From Dryas octopetala (lineage: Eukaryota; Streptophyta; Magnoliopsida; Rosales; Rosaceae), in contig OY992835.1 of assembly GCA_963921425.1 (NCBI GenBank), positions 14,818,001-14,882,000 of the forward strand: 64,000 nucleotides of DNA, given 5' to 3'. This document shows, one piece after another, positions 1 through 12,297 of this stretch. The notes below the pieces were generated by a model, which made no database searches, was not told the DNA's origin, and worked only from the letters and a program-made list of their open reading frames with translations. Both the position numbers and the translations under genes were made by a program. How positions within the stretch are numbered: the first letter of the stretch is position 1; each line of letters begins with the position of its first letter.

Positions 1-240
1 CCCCCCATCGGAGACCCACCCCCCCTCCCCTGAAAATCCACCCTCGCCGAAACCCACCCCCCCGAAAACCCACCCCCGCCGAAACCCACCCCCCCGAATA
101 CCCACCCCCCCCGAAACCCACCCCCCACCCGAAACCCACCCTCCCCCGATAACCCACCCCCACCGAAACCCATCCCCCCCCCCAGCCGAAACCACTCACC
201 CAAAAACCCCCCCCCCCCCTCGAAGCCGAAACCAGCTCAA
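1..240. repeat. C-rich degenerate low-complexity repeat
   Basis: Runs of C broken by GAAACCCACC-like words repeat with a variable period of roughly 15-25 bases. No coding potential is visible. It may belong to the interior of the CACTA element that follows, or be flanking satellite DNA. Confidence 0.8.
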
Positions 241-440
241 CACAGGTATTTGTCTTTTTTTTTTTTTTTTTGAATTTATGGTATTTTTTGTTTTTTTTTT
301 TGGTATTTTCTGTTTTTTATGGTATTTTCTGTTTTTTTTTTGTATTTTCTGTTTTTTATGGTATTTTCTGTTTTTTTTTTTTGTATTTTCTGTTTTTTAT
401 GTTATTTTCTGTTTTTTATGTTTTCTAATATTGTGGATTT
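241..440. repeat. T-rich tandem repeat
   Basis: A block of T runs alternating with TATGGTATTTTCTG-like words, repeated about six times. The open frame across it encodes only Phe-rich low-complexity residues and is not a gene. Confidence 0.8.
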
Positions 441-882
441 TGCATAAATTGGTTGTGAAATTTCTGATTTTAGTGGTAATTAGTTAATGTTGTGGGTTTT
501 TTTAATTTAGTAGTTTGGTTGTGAAATCTGAATTTAGATTGATGTTGGGCTCATATTTGACAATGATTTATATTTTTGGTGAAGGAAGAATAGTGTTGCA
601 TTTGTTGTGAAGGATAATTGCATTTTTGGTGAGGTATATGTTTAATCTATCTTTTAGTTAAGTTTTTGTATGATTTAGTATTTAATGTTTCATATATAAT
701 TGTATTAAATTTTTTAGTGAATTAGTTTGTATGTTAAAATTAATTACAAAATTGATTAATTAATTTGTATGTTTTTATATGCTAAAATTTAATAGTTTGT
801 TTGTATGCTTATATGTATATTGTTAGATTAATTATAGTTTAGTTTGTATGTTACATTTAGTTTAGTTGTAATTGCAAAATTT

Positions 883-1020
883 CCGATGACGTAGTCCAGC
901 ACTCCTCGAGTACTGCGTGAGGTCATGTGGCACGAAGCGCTTGTGCGAAGTTATCAATCGATAACTTTGTACATTTAACTAGTCGTGCGAAGTTATCAGT
1001 GGATAACTTTGTACACTAAA
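883..1020. repeat. Imperfect duplicate of exon-1 start followed by two copies of a short palindrome
   Basis: Positions 883-914 closely resemble 1297-1324 at the beginning of the transposase-related gene (shared core CTCGAGTACTG). Then two units of GTGCGAAGTTATC, 4 central bases, GATAACTTTGTAC occur at about 943-972 and 986-1015. Each is an imperfect inverted repeat. They look like internal regulatory or binding repeats of the element. Confidence 0.6.
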
Positions 1021-1278
1021 TTTAAATTCACCTTAGACCCGTTCGAGAGTCTATTGGACGTGCGCATGGGCGCTGGGCGTGACTGCGCTCCAATATGATT
1101 CTTGAATTGTCCAAATTACCTATGGACAGTTTGGGAGTGCACAATTATGTGTTGTGGTTAGCGGTTCATGTGATGTGGATTAGTTAGTTTGTTAGTTTTT
1201 AAATATAAAATTTAGTTTAATTACCAAATGTAGATTAATTAGTTTGAGAAATATAATTTAGTTATAAGGTGAAAGGCG

Positions 1279-2787
1279 ATGGAGTCAGCTCCCAATGATG
1301 TAGTTCAGCCATCCTCGAGTACTGGGAGCCCCTCTATGCCACGGAGGGCCCGTCGATCTCACCGCTCTAGTCAGGTCACCGCTTCCGCTTCATCTACTGC
1401 CACATCATCCACTGCGACGAGGGGACCATGTAGTGGGTTGAAGTCCTCTCGGATCGTGCGCAGTACTGGGGCGCGGATTCCAGTCATGTGTGTGCAAAAC
1501 GGCCGACGACCGTTAGATCCTAACGTTGACAGTTTGTTCTCGCATGATGTGGGGGCTATTATTCGTGCCGAGTGCGCCATGGTTGCAACCACTTGGAAAA
1601 AATTACCGGCAGAGATTCAACACAAAGTGATCCGCTCCATCTCAGTGAGTATATAGCTCAATAATTAATTAAAAATGATAAATTTGATCATTCATAACAA
1701 TCTAATATTTTTTTCAGGTTAACTTTGACATTCAGATGGATGATCCCCTCACTGTCACGTACATGACAGATTTACTCATCAAGTCCTACAGGCAGTGGAA
1801 GCACGAACTACACGTGCATTTCAAGGGATTTTCGTCGGCAGTTGAGGCATTGGCGAACCCCCCTATGGAGTTGGTAGAGCGGTCTGACCAGTGGCGTTTT
1901 TTGTGCGATCATTTCATGAGTCCGTCGTTTTTGGTACGTTTTATCATCTTAAGACTTTAAAAAATCGATTATTGTTTTGTTATTCTATTATTGTATACAT
2001 ACACTAACATATTTATAATTTGCTTAATATTTAACAGAAAAAGTCGGTCGCCAACGCCAGAAACCGGAAAGGGAAGCCGTTTAACCATCATAGTGGTCCG
2101 ACGCCCATCTCATATCGAGTGGAGTCGCGACGTCGGGTACGTCATTATTTAATTTAATACATATATATTCTTTAATATTGGTTGGGTCTTTGACAAAATT
2201 ATTTTCTTTTTCAGCGTGGGTCGCAATTCCCGGAGATAGATACTTTCGGAGATATCTATGTTCATCCCGGTTGTGATGCGGTCAAGGCAAAACATGTTAG
2301 TTTTTTATATTTTAATTTTTTTCACAATTTTTTATATTTATTTTTCTAATTGGTTACTTGTATATATAACATTTTGAAGGATGAGATGGTGGCCAACTCG
2401 AGAATATATTTGGAGAGCTTGGCCGAGCAGCACCCTCCGGGTACTCCGTTGGAGTCGATTCCAGTACCTGATCCCGATGTCGGACTTCGTATTATGATAG
2501 ACTCATTGGGTGTTAGGCCCGGTAAAGAAATACGCGGCATGGGATATAGGCGGATTCGTGATGTTCGATCCTCGTCTTCGTCTTCATCTTCGTCTCAGCC
2601 ATCTGCAGTCGTCGCAGGGTTGTCCGCTCAAGTGAAGAAGTTGCAGGAGGACTTACGAGCTGAGAGAGCGGAGAAGGAGGCGTTGTATGCTGCATTGACC
2701 AAGGCGATACCTGGGTTTGTCCCGCCACCATCTTCTCATCAACCTCCGTCAGATATGAATGATGATGATGCTACTAGTTTAGAATAG
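1279..2787 (+). CDS. CACTA-element gene, Ptta/En-Spm plant transposase-related protein (Transposase_24-like), 5 exons
   Basis: The exons read by eye are 1279-1644, 1718-1933, 2038-2136, 2215-2295 and 2380-2787. All introns are GT-AG with phase 0, giving 389 residues. The N-terminus is Ser/Thr-rich and disordered. The core resembles the widespread plant Ptta/En-Spm family: IKSYRQWKHELH, QWRFLCDHF, KKSVANARNRKGKPFNHHSG, then IDTFGDIYVHPGCDAVKAKH and a YLESLAEQHP segment. A Ser run and a short coiled coil (VKKLQEDLRAERAEKEALYA) close the protein. This family is usually the second gene of CACTA elements, and it probably binds DNA rather than cutting it. The start is the first Met of an open exon. 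The reading frame is intact, so the copy could be young. Identity rests on recalled family resemblance, not a search. Confidence 0.8.
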
Positions 2788-2948
2788 ATTGACTATATAT
2801 ATTAGGGTTAATTACTACTTTGTATGGATATTTTGATATATAAATTTATGAATTTTGTTTTATATAGTTTTTGAATAAAGAATTTTTTTAAAATATTAAA
2901 TTTAAATATATAATTTAAATAAATAAATAAAACAATTTAAAAAAAAAA

Positions 2949-3449
2949 TGTTTGGGCGACGGAATTTTTCGTCGCCCAAAGGGTGTTTGGGCGACGAACA
3001 AAGCTATTCCTCGCCCAAAGCATGTTTGGGCGACGGAATTTTTCGTCGCCTAAACATGCTTTGGGCGACGAACGAGGGTGTTCGTCGCCCAAACCCTCTT
3101 TGGGCGACGAAATTTGTCCGTCGCCCAAAGCACGTTCCAGCGAGGAAATTAGTTATTCCTCTCCCAAATCCTTTTTAGGAATAAGTGTGTTCGTCGCCCA
3201 AACCCTCTTTGGGCGACGAAATTTGTCCGTCGCCTAAACATGCTTTGGGCGACGAATTTTATGTGTTAGGAGACGAAAAAAATCCGTTGCCCCAGGTGTC
3301 TTTGGGCGACGAAATTTAGAAGTTCGTCGCCCAAACTCTTGGGCGTCACATTTTGGGCGTCCAAACGCTCGACGAACGCATTTCGTCGCCCAAACGTTTG
3401 GGCGACGAAACTCTACTTTGGGCGACGAATTTCGTTACTCTCCCAAACC
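2949..3449. repeat. CACTA subterminal palindromic repeat array
   Basis: The word TTTGGGCGACGAA and its reverse complement TTCGTCGCCCAAA alternate about a dozen times or more, often head to head with a short AATTT-type spacer, so that single strands would fold into serial hairpins. This is the expected position and style of En/Spm-type subterminal motifs bound by the TnpA-like protein. The short open frames here are repeat translations, not genes. Confidence 0.9.
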
Positions 3450-3450
3450 C

Positions 3451-3465
3451 TTTTTTCTTGTAGTG
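3451..3465 (+). mobile_element. CACTA right terminal inverted repeat
   Basis: TTTTTTCTTGTAGTG is the reverse complement of the CACTACAAGAAAAAA consensus of plant CACTA termini. It defines the edge of the element to the base. Confidence 0.9.
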
Positions 3466-5960
3466 ATACAAACAAAATTTCAAAAGTAAGTAGTGTAAAA
3501 TACTTCAACTCAAAATGTCATCGGGAGATTATGTATATGTTTGTACTTGTGTTCAACAAATCCATTCTCCCAACTATAATATTGGTACGAGTAAAATGCA
3601 TGCCAAGATTTCAATGTGGGGTGGGCTATGTGTATGGGCTGTGTGGGTGTGAGCTTCGAACATACTTTGGAAAAACTGAAGACAACACAACATTATTGCA
3701 TGATGCCATGATTTATAGGCTTAATTAGTGGCAGGAGCTGCTCTGAGTCTTTTCACTACATCAAGTTCCTCACTGAACAATAACCTGTGTTCTATTGGAG
3801 AGATTTCAATTTGTATAACATGAGAACAAGAGATATATAGCAGCAATTCTTTGTTCAAGAGCGAGCCAAAGTGATCTTAAATGTTGGTGAGCCAACTACA
3901 TCTGCAGGCTATAGCAGATTCTTTTGAGCCCAATTAGCATATTTTGTTTGTTTTTCTTTTTTCCCATTCTTCTATAATATGTATGCAGTGCAAGGCCCAT
4001 AAGCTTAAGTCCGGGAATTTTGGAGGAGGCAACATCAGGCCCATATAATAAGGTATGGTGTAATTTATGATCAGTGTGGGATATATCTACAAGCGGATTC
4101 ACCATTTCAGTAACTTTTCTTCATCTTTGTCAATTTGGAATTGTGCTCAACATGCACAAATATGATACCTTCAACCAAGCTAAGTAGATCATTGGCCAAA
4201 AAAAAAAACCAAGCTAAGTAGATCAAAACCAATGATTTCCATGGGTATTTAGTTGCCTCTTGTGAGATTTATATATAAGCACTAAATTGCCTATGTCTTT
4301 TATCACCATTATATGTGTAAAGTATTTGTGAGCTTTCATGAGCACTTTACTAATGAGTTTGCTAAAGCTCTAATAAGTGTGACTAATCTCCAAAGAAGAT
4401 GTGCTTTGTAGCATAACAAATTGACAAAGTCTAGCTGTGAGAAATCATAGCTCTAATACCACAATGAATATGAATCATTTTTAGACAATATATATGTGAT
4501 GGGAAAATGAGTCAAACTACACACATTCGCAGATCAAGACACCACATATATCGATATCTTCCCAAATTGAATTACTTACGTCACCAAAAGAATATGGAGT
4601 TTCACAAAAAAAAACTCGATATTAGTGCGAGTGGTTTATTTCTTTACGTACTGAATAACTCATTAACTCCTTTCTTACTGAATATAAAATTGCACTCTAA
4701 TCATTTTCTCCAACACAACATATGATACATGCAAGAATAACAATGTTCAATAGAATCATCTATGATAATACATATTACATATATATGTATACAAAAAAAT
4801 TCTCTTAAGGAGTTAACCAAAACTTATTAAAAGTGCAGACATCACCACTAATATCCAATTAGGATGGAATATTTTCTCTACCTGAAGAATAGTTGCTTCG
4901 ATTGACAGTCATTTTTCTTTCTTTTATCCCATTTATGACAAGAAATTTCATAAATGTAAAAATCTTTTCTTTTCTTTTTTACATAAAAATCGTTTTTAAA
5001 CTTAGATGTTAGATTTGAACTCTCGAATTTTAGACAAAGTATCTTCATTCTCTTGTACATGAGTTACGTAGGTTGGTGAGTTATCAGTATATACCATATA
5101 ATCACTAATCAGGCACGTTAAAATAAGAATGTCCTTATTTCAAGAAAAGTAAGAATATATTCTTTGTGTAACACCGGATAATGTAGTTCAATGATTGAAA
5201 TCGTTCATTGTTTAAGTCTCTTCTCAATGGTCATCTCTAAAAAAATCAGTCAAATCGATAATTGTTTGGTCATCTAAACTGTACAGACAAATACAGTTCA
5301 TCAGATAAATTGAAATGATGTTGATTGTAATAAACAGTTTTTTATTTGACTGATTTTTTTGCAATGGTGATATTTGAATAATATTATAAAATATGAATGG
5401 TTTCAATTATTGAATTGTAAGTCCAAAAATAATAAGAACATCTTTACTTGAAAAAATTTCAAACATATAAAAAAAAATTATCATTACTGTAGATACTTAA
5501 TAATCGTATATATGTATTTTAATTACTATAATAATTTTTAAAACAAGAAGAGAATGCGAGTTGACTTGTGCTTGGTTGGAGCGTGGATTTTAGAGTACTC
5601 ATGAGTCGTGACAAGCTGGAGGTATAGTCGATGTTAGTAGTTTTGGTCCTATTATGTGTCCAACCAAATCAAGTGAATCTCAGCCGTCCATCAAAGACAC
5701 CCACACGATGATCTCACCCTCCACAATCAAACGGCGCGAAAATGCTCTCAGTCACTCCCACAGCTCATGTCTGATCTGAACGTTTGCTCTGTATCTCTCT
5801 ATGATGAGTTTGCGTGGGCACTGGACTTAAAAAGGTGACGTTTTTTTTTTTCTCGGGAAAACTGAAAATCTGAGAGAAAAAGAATGAAAATTTAAATGAA
5901 TGGAAGGAAAGTGAGCTCTCCAATAGCTTTCGTCTGATACTGATACTCATTGAATCTGGT
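3466..5960. other. Intergenic DNA; fragments of old elements, no gene recognised
   Basis: The DNA is AT-rich. A short tandem duplication (CCAAGCTAAGTAGATCA twice) lies at about 4175-4225. At about 4449-4463 the minus strand reads TGTGGTATTAGAGC, close to the TGGTATCAGAGC primer-binding site of Met-tRNA-primed retroelements, so part of this stretch may be a decayed Copia or TRIM element. Short open frames here show no family features. From about 5550 on lies the presumed promoter region of the RING gene. Confidence 0.5.
5180..5421. mobile_element. Candidate MITE (inverted-repeat element, about 240 bp)
   Basis: The outer arms GTAGTTCAATGATTGAAA and the reverse complement of TTTCAATTATTGAATTGTAA match imperfectly. 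The inner arms AAAAAAATCAGTCAAAT and ATTTGACTGATTTTTTT match nearly perfectly. The arrangement is a small non-autonomous DNA transposon. No target duplication was resolved. Confidence 0.55.
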
Positions 5961-7066
5961 ACAAATTTTCTTCTTCCTTACAGTCTTTTTTCTCTCTTAT
6001 TTTGGTCAAACTTTCAGTCTTTTTTCATTGTGCTGTTTTGGGTTTAGGGTTTTATTTTCTGTATTGTTATGTGTAGCTGAATTTAGACAATTATCAGTGG
6101 AGTTTTCGGTGTAGTTTATATCATTGCTTGATTTGATCGTTTTGGGATACTCAATACGCGGGAAATCTTTAACATTAGTGTAATTTAGTGTGTGTATTGA
6201 GTGTATATGAAGTTTTTGAGACATGGGTTTGCTTCTAAGTTTGGTATATGACTATGATTTCCAGAAATTGGATTTGTTTTGCTTTTCCACCAAGTGGGTT
6301 TCTGTGTTTTGAGGCTATTGTGCATTGACTTGTGTTGTACTACTGATTTGAGAACTAAGAATTGGATGAAAATGTAATGCATATCTGATCAACTTATAAT
6401 TACCCATAATGGCCCACTTATGTAATCAAATTTCTGCAAAGCTTGTTTTACCTTTGAGAATTGTTCAGTTTTTCATGATATCTTCCACTTGTCTGATTTT
6501 ACCTCTGTATTAAAATTTGGTTTTTGTTTGTTATCTGTCTCATTCTTGTTCTTATTTGTTATGAAGATGTATGGTTTTCTTTGCAGTGGTGATCTCCTAA
6601 ATCAATTTAGAGAGTAAGTTGATAATGGAACGGGAACTTGTCGCAAGAATCATGTAACTTCCCCTCTGTTTGGATATGTGATACTGATCATGTAGCATTG
6701 TTCATATTACTAATTATGCGATATTGTAATGCTGCTCTTTACTTTAAAAAAAAAATGCTTTAAATGTAGCATTATTCAATTTATGTTTTATAGAAATGAT
6801 TTTAAAAAACAAAAACAAAAAAGAAATCTAACTATAGTTCTGATTCTGTCGCAGCTTACATATGATATAGAAAGAAATTCTTTGAATCCTTCAGTTTCAG
6901 ACTGTGCCATGTGTTGCAAGGTGTTTGCGAGTCAATGACTATATTACATAATTTTTTTTATCTTTAAGAAAGAGAAGAAGGATTTGTAGATAAAGTGTAG
7001 AAATCCAGAAAGTTCATTATTAACAATCTATGCATTCTCACCTTCCAATTTGGTTGGCGGACTTAG
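5961..7066 (+). other. Probable 5' leader with UTR intron of the RING gene
   Basis: The RING start codon at 7067 directly follows ACTTAG, a plausible splice acceptor, so the leader is probably spliced with the intron ending at 7066. A second possible acceptor, TTTGCAG, lies at about 6585. The CT-rich leader DNA around 5965-6030 is a plausible transcription start region. Exact ends need transcript data. Confidence 0.4.
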
Positions 7067-9446
7067 ATGGATGCTCCCTCTCCAGAACCAAATAGTGATG
7101 CTCAAAGTGACCAATTTCCTTTGCTACTAGAGCAGATGGAAAGCCATAACAATCATGTGCACATAATTAACGTAACAAGGAATGATGATACTTCATCAAG
7201 TTCATCTAATGATGATCAACCTCCTAGAGTGGACTTGCCTCAGCATGAAGACAGACTATCAGCTTCGCGTGCCCCCACTTATCAAGCTGCTTCGTCTTCC
7301 TCAAACAGATTAAATTCTAGGAATTCCTCATTTATGAGGAGAGGTGATGGTTATAGTCGTCGTCGAAGAAGCCCTTTGAATTCAGGGTTATGGATTTCTG
7401 TTGAGCTTGTTGTCACTGTGAGTCAGATTATAGCATCTATTGTTGTTTTGTCATTGTCAACAAATGAAAATCCACAAGCCCCTTTGTTTGCATGGGTTGT
7501 GGGTTATGCATCAGGTTGTGTTGCAACACTTCCTATTCTCTACTGGAGGTTCCACAACCGCAACAGGGGTGCTGAACAAGAATCCACTCAATCGCGTCAA
7601 GCCTCTTCTGAAAGAAATCCTCCTGAACCGATGTCGTATACAGCTATTTCTATTACTCAGGCTTCAGACGAGGAAAACAATCGCACCTCAGAAACAGTCA
7701 CAAGTGACCCTCAAATTGCAGGACCCTTAAGTGCAAGGTTTTTTTTCTTTTCTTATATTTTTCCATTTCATATTTTAATTAATGGTTGATGCCTTGCATT
7801 TTACTTGTTGATACTGTCATCTGTCTGGTTTCCTGGTGAACATTCTTTTTTAGGAGAATGTGTATAGTTTAGCTGATTTAAGTTGTGTTTGTTGTGATAA
7901 TTACACACACACACCACATACATACGTACATATATAATTTTCATAACTTTTCAACAATATGTCCACAAAACTGTGAGTCTCATTCTCTCATTTAATGATC
8001 CAGAAATTACTTTGGAGAGTGAAGTCAAGAGGTCTGTATATAAATCTAGTGAAGTCAAGAGGTCTGTGTATGATCCAGAAATTAAATGATCCAAACTGAG
8101 ATTTGCTGTAATGTACAACAAACAGAAATGTGATGAGTACACTTGTATATGAAATCCTAATTGCTACTTCAAACCGTACAAAACTGAAAATACTAATTCA
8201 AGTTGGTGTAAGCATCATTTATTTTTCTGTCTTTCTAAGTGTCCATACAGTTTACACATGATTTATAGATGTTGCCATCAAGTGAAGAAGCTGGTTATAT
8301 TTTGCAGACTTAGCGGCTTAGTGGATCATTTCAAGATGGCTTTAGATTGCTTCTTTGCAGTCTGGTTTGTTGTGGGTAATGTGTGGATTTTCGGAGGTCA
8401 CTCTTCTCCCTCTGATGCTCCTAAATTGTATAGGTACCTCTTAATGACATAATGCTTAACATTTACTGGGTTGTTGAGTCTTCTAACATTTCCTGGGTTT
8501 CTTGTAGGTTATGCATAGTGTTCCTTACCTTTAGCTGTATTGGATATGCCATGCCATTCATACTATGCGCAACAATTTGTTGCTGCCTGCCTTGCATCAT
8601 TTCTGTCCTGGGATTTAGAGAGGATCTTTCTCAGACTAGAGGAGCCACCATGGAATCAATAAATGCTCTTCCAACATACAAATTCAAGTTAGAGAAAAAT
8701 GGGACCAATCATGATCCAGATGTCAACCCCAGTGGTGAAGGTGGGCTCTTGGCTGCAGGGACAGAAAACGAACGTGCAATATCAGGAGAAGATGCGGTGG
8801 GTTTCTTTGCCTGCTGAGTTCATGCTCCTTCTGCATAGTTTGCTGATAAAATTTGCTTGTCTTTCCAATATGAAGTACTGGATTCACTTTACCAAACTCC
8901 CATTAAAGTTGCTGAATTAGTATCTAGATTCCAACCTCATTTATAATTAACTTGCTTCATTAATTATTAGGTTAACTGGAGGCATATGGTATTCAAACAA
9001 ATAGAATTTAAATAGGCTATAATATAATATCAATATTGGTTAATGGGTTATGATCACTTGGTTAGCTAGAACTAGAAATTTATATCATCTCTTATTGATT
9101 ACCTTCAATATTGAGCTCATCATCTCTGAATAAACTACCTGCTGTTGTATTACTAATTATCTTAATTGTTACTAAGTAGGAGTAATGATGAGACCAAAGT
9201 TTTCCTTATGGGCAATTGTCATTCAACTAATGTGCTTTTCTCCTTCATATGGTGCAGGTTTGTTGTATTTGCTTGGCAAAGTATGCTGACAATGAAGAGC
9301 TAAGAGAGCTACCATGTTTACATGTCTTTCATGTGGATTGCGTTGACAAATGGTTGAAAATCAATGCGTCATGTCCCCTTTGTAAAAGTGAGGTGGGAGA
9401 GAGCAGCGGTGCCTCACAATTGGGAAGAGACTCCAGCCAACAATAG
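7067..9446 (+). CDS. Membrane-anchored RING-H2 E3 ubiquitin ligase (At1g80400/At1g12760-like), 4 exons
   Basis: The exons are 7067-7737, 8308-8433, 8508-8796 and 9258-9446, with GT-AG introns and matching phases, giving 424 residues. A polar, Ser-rich, basic N-terminus (1-105) precedes hydrophobic segments at about 107-131 and 139-160. Two more lie in exons 2-3 (around [14 protein letters not shown], and [15 protein letters not shown]). The RING-H2 finger is at 364-404: C364-x2-C367, C382-x-H384, H387-x2-C390, C401-x2-C404, with [14 protein letters not shown]. It should act as a ubiquitin ligase on a membrane, recruiting an E2 through the C-terminal RING; substrate unknown. Length and layout fit the plant family (about 400 residues). 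It is tail to tail with NAA15, as recalled for Arabidopsis. Confidence 0.9.
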
Positions 9447-11048
9447 GGTGAGGAAGATGGGCACAGCTGGTGACCATGTGCACAGACTTTATTCTCATTC
9501 CCAAAGAGAATCAACCCTAATTGGGGTGGTTCATCCAAGTGCAAAAAATTCCATATTGTTTCGCAGAAAGATGCCTTTGACAGCTGAGACTGTTGTCTCA
9601 GGTTTAGTAATGGGGATATATGGTTTAATTTATGTGTAAATTTCTTCTATACTACTTAAATATAAAGGTTTTTCTTTTTGATGGACATGTCCATAGTTCT
9701 TGCCTGTCAACTGCTATTCTCCTTTCGGTGAACCTTGTTGAATAATAGGCATCCCTTAAATTGATCGAATTTCCTCCCCATTTGCTACCTTGAGTTTGAG
9801 TGGCCAATATTTGAAAAGGTTAGGAGGTTCAGATTTTTAATCAGATAAGCCTAATACATTAATTTTTCACCATTAGTTATTTGAAAGTTGAAATTGATCT
9901 GTGATTATGGGTTCCACTTTGGATTCATATATTTACAAAATTACAAGTAAACTTCTTACAGATAGCATACCACATAATTTGAGACACATTTGAAATTCTT
10001 AGCATACGGAAAATTTAAAAACTATTTGTTGTTTTCATTAAAGACTTTTACCCCTATTTTTAGAGATATAGTAAGATAACACTCAAGAAATGCTTGAGCT
10101 CCTATCGAGTAATGCAAAAACCCATCGAGTAGTTCTCAAGGGGATTCAAACACTACGTTATATTTCTAAAACTCTAAAAAAAATTGGCTGTCTTCAAATG
10201 GCATAAATTTGGACTAGTTTTTCATATTTCCTTGGACCGAGACACCAAGGAAACATGGATTTTAACATGGTGACAAGACTTTAGCGTAAATTGGGGTTCT
10301 GCTCAGACTGAGAGAGTGGGGGGGTGATCAAATGAGAAACTGAAACCTTACACGAAGATCAAATGAGTATCTCAATCTTCCCTGTAACACATTGGCTCTA
10401 AACAGAACCATATAATGTAATTTCTGGACAGAACTGAAAGATGCACAACCTTAATAAAAATTGAAAGAAAAAATGACCAAGATAAACACATTCATTTTGG
10501 CCATATTTCACACATCATCAGAGCTTATCTTGCGGCAACATCCATTGGAAACTGTATGGATTCCATAGCAAAATTTTTCAAATGATTTAGTGTTTATACA
10601 TAATAATAAGTCAATGAAATGGGAAAAGTACAACATGCTCCGGGTATCTATTCTGACCCGATCTAAAACCAGTACTAAAAAATGAAAATTCTGTGGCTTC
10701 TCTCCCTCAACCTAATAGTAAACTCCAATTTAGGCGCACATCCCAAGAAGCACCTTCATCTAAGATTCTCACAATAAGTGTGAGCAAATTCAAAATTTAA
10801 AGAAGAAAAAACAACCCCTAGAAGCACAATAAAAAGTATACACATTTCTAGAATCACAATTGGGAAAGGTAGAACTGGTGGTAAATGTAAACCTGATCTC
10901 AAAAGCAAACCATATCCCCCGCCATAATTCTCTTCAACGAGCTGCCACCTACTCTAGGCATGCTTCTGACCTGCAGCTAGGTTTTGTGATTCACCAATCA
11001 AAACATGGTGAACTTGCATTTCTTTTTGGTTATTGTTTCTATTCAACT
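9447..11048. other. Intergenic region between convergent genes (3' UTRs)
   Basis: This holds the 3' UTR of the RING gene on the left and that of NAA15 on the right (read on the minus strand). It is AT-rich with no open frame that looks like a protein family and no clear repeat. Confidence 0.6.
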
Positions 11049-12258
11049 TCACTGTTGGATGGTGAGGTCTTTAAATGCCTCTAATTTTCCATTTACTGCA
11101 ATGGAATCTGCACTTTGCCCACCTTCCGAATGGTTCACACTTCCATTTTGGTTGTATGCTGAGTTGGGTACTGCAGAGCTGCAATTTCCTTCAAAGTATG
11201 TTGAGTAAGGGAAGTACTCAGCGCATCGCTCTTTCCATCCTACAAAATGAATTAGTGTATGAGAGGCGCCCATATCTTGAACCAGATGTCTCTGATTTGT
11301 ACCCTTTTACATCGGATGAAGTGCTCTAAGATACATGTAAAGCAATACAAAATTCACTTTGCCAGAAGAATCTTTTTCGTTTTCCAGGTGCCTTTTTTCC
11401 TAACCAAAAAATGTACCGTCTTTCCAACATGGATTACCACCCAGAAGAAATTTGAATTTGGAGAAAAAGACTAGAAAAACAAGCACATGTAGTATTTATT
11501 GAAATAACAAATGTAAACTTGAGCAACACGAACTGGAGCCATCAAATGAATTATCTGATACCAATATTACCTAATTTGCGAAAATTAACCTTACTTTTTA
11601 AATACAACATTAATAGGCTAAAATATGCCACCAAACACCAGAATATATAAATCTTCTTTTAATATTGTATTGCATATAAAAGGAACAGAAATAGGCTCTT
11701 GTTATGGTACTTACTCAAGGCAGCAGCACGGTCAACAAGTATTGTCTCAAGAAGTTTGTTGACAGTAATGCAATCTTTGAGTTTCCACTCTCTGACTGGT
11801 CCAAGTGCTCCATTTCTAAAATAATATAACATGCAGAGGATCAAAAAGAAACTTCTTTCCTAAACACAAGTAAACCAATTTACAAATTTCAAAAGCAATA
11901 TAAAGAAATAGAACAGGGAATTACTTTGGCACCGTATTGTTGGTTGACTCTTCAATTAATTTAATGGCCTCAGATTTCTTATCAGGTTCCAGAGCATATA
12001 GCATTTCTGCAACTGCAGCTCTATGCATCAAGGAATCTGCAGAAGAATAAGAAAAAGAGGAAGACATAATGACAACCACTACAAACAATGAGGTGCTTAA
12101 ACATGTTCCGTTTAGAGTGACAAGCTTAAAAAGCACCTTGATGTTTCTCCAAGAAATTCTTGTTTGCCTCCATCAAAGATTTCCCCTGCAATTCACTATT
12201 AAAGAAGAAAAGCAAATGTTCAGTGAATAAATTAGTCAGACAACCCATACAGGAGCAT

Positions 12259-12297
<39 letters not shown>

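Larger units (their letters stand above)
1..3465 (+). mobile_element. CACTA (En/Spm) DNA transposon, right part; left end outside the window or not recognised
   Basis: The right boundary is well supported. Positions 3451-3465 read TTTTTTCTTGTAGTG, the reverse complement of the canonical CACTACAAGAAAAAA terminus of plant CACTA elements. Just inside lie many short palindromes, as expected of subterminal transposase-binding repeats, and before them a spliced gene of the plant Ptta/En-Spm transposase-related family. The left terminus was not found, so the start given is only the window edge. A 3-bp target duplication (ATA follows the terminus) cannot be checked without the other end. No TnpD-type DDE transposase was seen in the visible part. 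Confidence 0.85.

Noticed and set aside
278..487. Phe-rich open frame on the plus strand
   Set aside because: It is the translation of a T-rich tandem repeat with no other protein features.
940..1018. loxP or other site-specific recombination site
   Set aside because: Only the ATAACTT part is shared, the spacer is 4 bp instead of 8, and no recombinase is nearby.
2948..3240. Several overlapping frames on both strands, and a CRISPR-like look of evenly recurring words
   Set aside because: They are translations of the CACTA subterminal palindromes; the repeats are inverted, lack unique spacers, and the DNA is plant nuclear.
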